A stretch of 16,669 nucleotides of DNA from JBGPYM01 sp041493205. GTDB taxonomy: Bacteria; Bacteroidota; Ignavibacteria; UBA10030; UBA6906. Position numbers and translations under genes: made by a program. A model generated the notes under the pieces. The model saw nothing but the letters and a program-made list of their open reading frames with translations. It did no database searches and had not been told where the DNA came from. This document shows, piece after piece, positions 14,290-16,669 of the stretch; position 1 is the stretch's first letter, and each line of letters begins with the position of its first letter. Where the stretch lies: NCBI GenBank assembly GCA_041493205.1, contig JBGPYM010000037.1, forward strand, positions 1 to 16,669, given 5' to 3'.

Positions 14290-14870
14290 GCGTTCCCCCG
14301 CCGGCGTTTGGCTCCGGACGGGCGGCGGCCTTCCACAGGGATTGACCTGGTAGGACGGGCGTCCCTGCCCGTCGGCCCACGCAACAACGCTTCCACCCGC
14401 TCATTGGCCGCACGGAGGCGCATGCCGATAATGGCCGCAAGACTCATGACGATTTTAACGCCGAGCGGTGGATTCCGTTCAATGAGGGCGAACAGGTCGG
14501 GCTGGAAAAAACCGTAAATGCGGCAGGGCGTTTTCGCCATTGCCGTCGCCGAGCGGGTCCCGCCGTCCAGCAAAGGCAACTCACCGAAAAACTCTCCGTC
14601 CCCGAGCTCCGTGACGTTGTCGAGCGATCCGTCGGCATGGATGCGGACCCGACCCGACTCGATGATGTACATGCCGAGCCCCGGCTCGTCCTGCCGGAAG
14701 ATCACTTCCCCCGCATGATATTCCCTTCTGTGCAGAATTCGTTCCACGGAGGCCAGTTCACGCCTTCCGAGATCCGTGAAGATCGGGATCATCTTGAGAG
14801 TGTCGCGGAACCGGGGCTTCGCGCCGGACTTCCGGCGCGGCACGAACATTTGAAAAAAGTCGAAGCGCAT
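14286..14870 (-). CDS. Stand-alone cyclic nucleotide-binding domain protein
   Basis: A 194-residue protein consisting of essentially one CNB domain (~28-145) plus a C-terminal helix. The phosphate-binding cassette is DGEFFGELPLLDGGTRSATA (91-110). Glu97 and Arg106 correspond to the residues that hold ribose and cyclic phosphate in CRP, so cAMP or cGMP binding looks feasible. Unlike CRP/FNR proteins there is no DNA-binding HTH after the C-helix, so it is not a classical transcription factor; it may regulate a partner protein, such as the permease translated from the overlapping next gene. The basic tail from about residue 165 (PTGRDARPT at 166-174) is encoded by REP-like copy B, so the original protein may have ended earlier. 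It starts 19 bp after the DUF4412 gene. A strong hairpin lies ~30 nt into the coding region. Confidence 0.9.
   Translation of the reverse strand: MRFDFFQMFVPRRKSGAKPRFRDTLKMIPIFTDLGRRELASVERILHRREYHAGEVIFRQDEPGLGMYIIESGRVRIHADGSLDNVTELGDGEFFGELPLLDGGTRSATAMAKTPCRIYGFFQPDLFALIERNPPLGVKIVMSLAAIIGMRLRAANERVEALLRGPTGRDARPTRSIPVEGRRPSGAKRRRGNA
14350..14373 (+). repeat. REP-like GTAG-headed palindrome, copy B (inside the CNB gene)
   Basis: Read on the plus strand: GTAG (14350-14353), stem GACGGGCG, loop TCCC, stem TGCCCGTC; eight pairs, the innermost G-U. Compared with copy A, stem pairs 1 and 4 are changed on both sides (C-G to G-C), while head and loop are identical. It is inside the coding end of the cyclic-nucleotide-binding gene, where the opposite strand encodes residues 166-174. 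Confidence 0.6.
14820..14839. repeat. 20-bp near-perfect palindrome in the 5' coding part of the CNB gene
   Basis: CGCGCCGG (14820-14827), ACTT, then CCGGCGCG (14832-14839): an 8-bp all-GC stem with a 4-base centre, lying 31-50 nt downstream of the ATG at 14870. In RNA it would form a very stable hairpin close to the translation start. It encodes the basic stretch around residues 11-17, ahead of the CNB domain. Confidence 0.55.
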
Positions 14871-14889
14871 GTGAGGTGTGATCCCTGCG

Positions 14890-15555
14890 TTACTTTAACA
14901 TCTCGCCGACACTCTGTTTCTTGTATCCCGCCGGAACGGCGAACAGTTCCGGCGGGAGCGCGCGCTTTTCGATGCGCGTCACTTCCTGTGATTCCACAAT
15001 TTCGCCGCCAATACGCGTCGAGGCGGAGAGCGGAAACACCCCGATCTTCGTCAGCCCGTCCGTCCAGTCGGCTCCCTTGCCGATCTGCTCCTGCCCGAGC
15101 GATTTTGCGAGGGACTGTGCCAGGCCGCCCAGCTTCTTTGTCCCCCAGATCTCCGTCTCCGCATCGCTCCGCCGGACAATATACTGCTCGCACGCATACC
15201 CGAGAAGTTTTCTTGTCCTCCCCGTCTTCCGGATTACCGGCTTGTCTTCCGTCCCGCCGGGGATCGGCACGTCCTCGGCGCCATCGGTTTGCGGTATCTC
15301 GAAATAGGAACGCTCTTCGTCGTTGATCATCCAGATACGCTTGAGGTCAGAGCGGCAGATCATCGTGACTGCGGGGGTGTTCCCGACGGCGCTGGTGGTG
15401 ATCCTCGCCATGGGGCCCTTCACCTCCATGATCATCGTGAACTCCTGCTGGAGGCCGGTCTCGTCCGTCGTTATGTTTTTGCTCTCGATGACCCCTTCAA
15501 ACTGCGCAAGGAGGGGCCCCGGAGCGAGGAGGAGAAGGAAAACGAAGCGCTTCAT
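14890..15555 (-). CDS. Secreted DUF4412 domain protein
   Basis: A 221-residue exported protein of unknown function. The signal peptide MKRFVFLLLLAPGPLLA is cleaved before QFEG, so it is periplasmic or surface-exposed and has no lipobox. The mature start FEGVIESKN, a middle MIMEVKGPMARI (41-52), and a later segment with MICRSDLKRIWMINDEERSYFEI match the DUF4412 pattern: beta strands reporting a molecule changed to a fixed state, then a K.Y-type strand, then the GYACEQYIVRR strand (119-129). The frame is open to 15699, but this would overlap the rhomboid gene; ATG 15555 is preceded by AGGG and begins with a signal peptide. It sits between the rhomboid and cyclic-nucleotide-binding genes, 20 and 19 bp apart, suggesting one operon. 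Confidence 0.82.
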   Translation of the reverse strand: MKRFVFLLLLAPGPLLAQFEGVIESKNITTDETGLQQEFTMIMEVKGPMARITTSAVGNTPAVTMICRSDLKRIWMINDEERSYFEIPQTDGAEDVPIPGGTEDKPVIRKTGRTRKLLGYACEQYIVRRSDAETEIWGTKKLGGLAQSLAKSLGQEQIGKGADWTDGLTKIGVFPLSASTRIGGEIVESQEVTRIEKRALPPELFAVPAGYKKQSVGEMLK

Positions 15556-15575
15556 CGGTACCCTGTGCCGGATCG

Positions 15576-16256
15576 TCATCCGGCCCGCCTGGCAAGAAGA
15601 AAAATCGGAAGCAGAACTGCTCCCGCGACAAATCCGCCCGCATGCGCCCACCATGCGACCCCCCCTGACGCCGCGGTGCCGGCTCCCGCGGTCAGCCACC
15701 CCTGCACAAACTGCATCAAAAACCAGAAGCCGAGGAAGAAGAACGCTGACACCTCGACGACGGGGAAAAAGACAAACAGGGGGATCAGCGTCAGTATTCT
15801 CGACTTCGGATAGAGCAGGAAGTATGCGCCGAGCACGCCGGCAATCGCCCCGCTCGCCCCGATCAGCAGCGCATAGGACGCCGGCTGGAAATACACCTCC
15901 GTCAGGGCTGCTGCCGCCCCTGCCAGCAGGTAAAAGATGAGATAACCCCGGTGACCGAGGCGGTCCTCGACGTTATCCCCGAAGATGTACAGGTAGAGCA
16001 TATTGCCCACAAGGTGCAGCCATCCCCCGTGCAGAAACATGGAGGTGAAGAGGGTCATCAGGGGCCGGAGGGCAACGTGGCCGCTGAAGAGCGTCGAAGA
16101 GACATAGACGGGCGTGACGCCATAGTCCCGGATCAGCGATTCCACGCGCTCGCCAAGCGATATTTCGAGCAGAAACATGCCTCCGCAGAGCGTGATCAGC
16201 GCATAGTTCACGAACGGAAACGTCTTCGATCGAATCGTGTCGCGAAGGGGGATCAT
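15576..16256 (-). CDS. Rhomboid family intramembrane serine protease
   Basis: A 226-residue, six-helix membrane protease that cuts transmembrane segments of other proteins. The loop-1 motif HGGWLHLVGNM (76-86) carries conserved His76, His81 and Asn85. The nucleophile is Ser135 in GASGAIAG, and the catalytic histidine is His205 in AHAGGF, so the Ser-His dyad is intact. The size is typical of the short bacterial form without an added cytosolic domain. No ribosome site is obvious before the ATG. It is the first gene of a cluster with DUF4412, CNB and AI-2E permease genes, and is divergent from hisC. The substrate is unknown; the neighbouring DUF4412 protein lacks a membrane anchor, so it is not an obvious substrate. 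Confidence 0.95.
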   Translation of the reverse strand: MIPLRDTIRSKTFPFVNYALITLCGGMFLLEISLGERVESLIRDYGVTPVYVSSTLFSGHVALRPLMTLFTSMFLHGGWLHLVGNMLYLYIFGDNVEDRLGHRGYLIFYLLAGAAAALTEVYFQPASYALLIGASGAIAGVLGAYFLLYPKSRILTLIPLFVFFPVVEVSAFFFLGFWFLMQFVQGWLTAGAGTAASGGVAWWAHAGGFVAGAVLLPIFLLARRAG

Positions 16257-16300
16257 GCAAATTCATGGTCTGGGTGATCTGACTTCATGCGTCGGTTGAG

Positions 16301-16329
16301 ATGTTAACCATTTGAGCAGGGAATGTCAA
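16301..16329 (-). promoter_or_regulatory. Predicted sigma70-type promoter of the rhomboid cluster
   Basis: On the minus strand, a perfect TTGACA (16329-16324) and TAACAT (16306-16301) are separated by 17 bp. The start is expected near 16294, giving a ~38-nt leader. Confidence 0.65.
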
Positions 16330-16335
16330 GGTTCC

Positions 16336-16358
16336 GTCCGGGTACCCAGACCCGGGAC
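16336..16358. repeat. Inverted repeat between the divergent rhomboid and hisC promoters
   Basis: GTCCGGGT (16336-16343) and ACCCGGGAC (16350-16358) pair with one bulged G around a 6-base loop; the core also contains the perfect octamer GGGTACCC (16340-16347). It lies between the two -35 boxes, so it could be an operator shared by both promoters, or simply a GC-rich hairpin. Confidence 0.35.
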
Positions 16359-16363
16359 GCTGT

Positions 16364-16392
16364 TTGCATTTCGGAGAGTGCTTTGCTATCTT
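16364..16392 (+). promoter_or_regulatory. Predicted sigma70-type promoter of hisC, with a palindrome at the start site
   Basis: TTGCAT (16364-16369) and TATCTT (16387-16392) are separated by 17 bp; the start is near 16399. The perfect palindrome TCGCAC-AA-GTGCGA (16394-16407) is centred on the predicted +1, the usual place for a repressor site. CTTGTGCG (16434-16441), covering the GTG start codon, is complementary to CGCACAAG (16395-16402). Confidence 0.6.
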
Positions 16393-16436
16393 TTCGCACA
16401 AGTGCGATCCTGCGCCTCATACCGCCACTGTTCCTT

Positions 16437-16669
16437 GTGCGCCTTGTACCACCGTACATAGAATCTCTCGAGCCCTACAAGGCGGGCAAACCCATCGCCG
16501 AGCTGCAGCGGGAGCTCGGGATCGCGCACGTCACGAAGCTCGCCTCCAACGAGAATCCCGTCGGTCCTTCCCCGCGCGCGCTCGAAGCAATCCGTCATCA
16601 CCTGGACGATCTCCATTACTATCCCAATGGCGGCCTGGACCTCCGTGAAGTCCTCGCTGCCCGCTTCCG
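16437..16669 (+). CDS. hisC: Histidinol-phosphate aminotransferase, N-terminal part
   Basis: The first 77 residues of a PLP-dependent class II aminotransferase that converts imidazole acetol-phosphate to histidinol-phosphate in histidine synthesis; the rest lies beyond the right edge. The opening VPPYIESLEPYKAGKPIAE, then KLASNENPVGPSPRALEAI and YYPNGGLDLREVLA, are the classic HisC N-terminus (substrate-binding SNENP and the Y-P-x-G-G/x-x-L-R block). GTG at 16437 is chosen because it places VPPYI at residue 4 (L-V-P-P-Y), as in known HisC; no ATG is in frame nearby. There is no Shine-Dalgarno before it. Related aminotransferases share this start, so aromatic substrates remain possible. Confidence 0.88.
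   Translation, partial: MRLVPPYIESLEPYKAGKPIAELQRELGIAHVTKLASNENPVGPSPRALEAIRHHLDDLHYYPNGGLDLREVLAARF

Noticed and set aside
13054..14517. 487-codon open frame on the plus strand, reading through tRNA-Leu and antisense to the permease
   Set aside because: It includes the tRNA gene and the REP-like copy A, and its product is low-complexity Asp/Glu/Arg-rich.
15556..15699. Longer start for the DUF4412 gene at 15699
   Set aside because: It would overlap the rhomboid gene by 124 bp and would bury the signal peptide internally.
16402..16461. Short leader ORF before hisC (GTG at 16402, TAG at 16459-16461)
   Set aside because: Contains only two scattered His codons, so it does not look like a histidine attenuator peptide, and it has no ribosome site.

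Overview
This is a 16.7 kb stretch of a GC-rich bacterial chromosome (high fifties percent G+C by eye). It is most likely from the Fibrobacterota-Chlorobiota-Bacteroidota (FCB) superphylum, perhaps an Ignavibacteria/Chlorobi-like lineage. The taxonomic evidence is a 1168-residue outer-membrane protein of a type I associate with that group, a DUF4412 protein, and an MltD with a long helical N-terminus. The promoters, however, look like ordinary sigma70 promoters with 17-bp spacers, not the TTTG/TAnnTTTG type of Bacteroidetes. The placement is an inference from protein style, not from a database search. I see no phage, insertion sequence, CRISPR array or rRNA. The content is mostly core genes, with unusual features in the regulatory DNA and in a few proteins.

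Layout: (1) 1-493, the 3' end of a metallophosphoesterase gene (+). (2) 551-722, a terminator-like hairpin overlapping the promoter of tRNA-Ser(GCU). (3) 746-1165, a small protein resembling a worn-down PD-(D/E)XK nuclease (+), whose end overlaps the convergent gene by 26 bp. (4) 4009-1140 (-), an mltD-like lipoprotein transglycosylase translationally coupled (ATGA) to a membrane-anchored deaminase. A perfect TGTGA-N6-TCACA site lies about 60 bp upstream of the predicted start of transcription. (5) 8800-4101 (-), pcrA/uvrD helicase, a YihY/BrkB membrane protein, and an acyl-CoA (propionyl-type) carboxyltransferase subunit, tightly packed. (6) 9392-8889 (-), an O6-alkylguanine-DNA alkyltransferase. 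(7) 13016-9510 (-), the large outer-membrane protein. (8) 13121-13204, tRNA-Leu(CAA). (9) 16256-13246 (-), a four-gene cluster of rhomboid protease, DUF4412 secreted protein, cyclic-nucleotide-binding protein and AI-2E/PerM family permease. (10) 16437-16669 (+), the 5' end of hisC, divergent from the rhomboid cluster.

Eight promoters can be read, each with exactly 17 bp between the hexamers. Two of them (uvrD and the outer-membrane protein) would start transcription at or within a base of the ATG, so these mRNAs are predicted to be leaderless. The uvrD and alkyltransferase promoters, both serving DNA-repair genes, carry identical hexamers.

The most notable non-coding signal is a pair of short palindromes, each headed by GTAG like REP elements. 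They lie in inverted orientation on either side of the AI-2E permease gene. Their stems differ by compensating base changes while the loop is identical. One copy lies inside the 3' coding end of the cyclic-nucleotide-binding gene and appears to have supplied part of its C-terminal tail.
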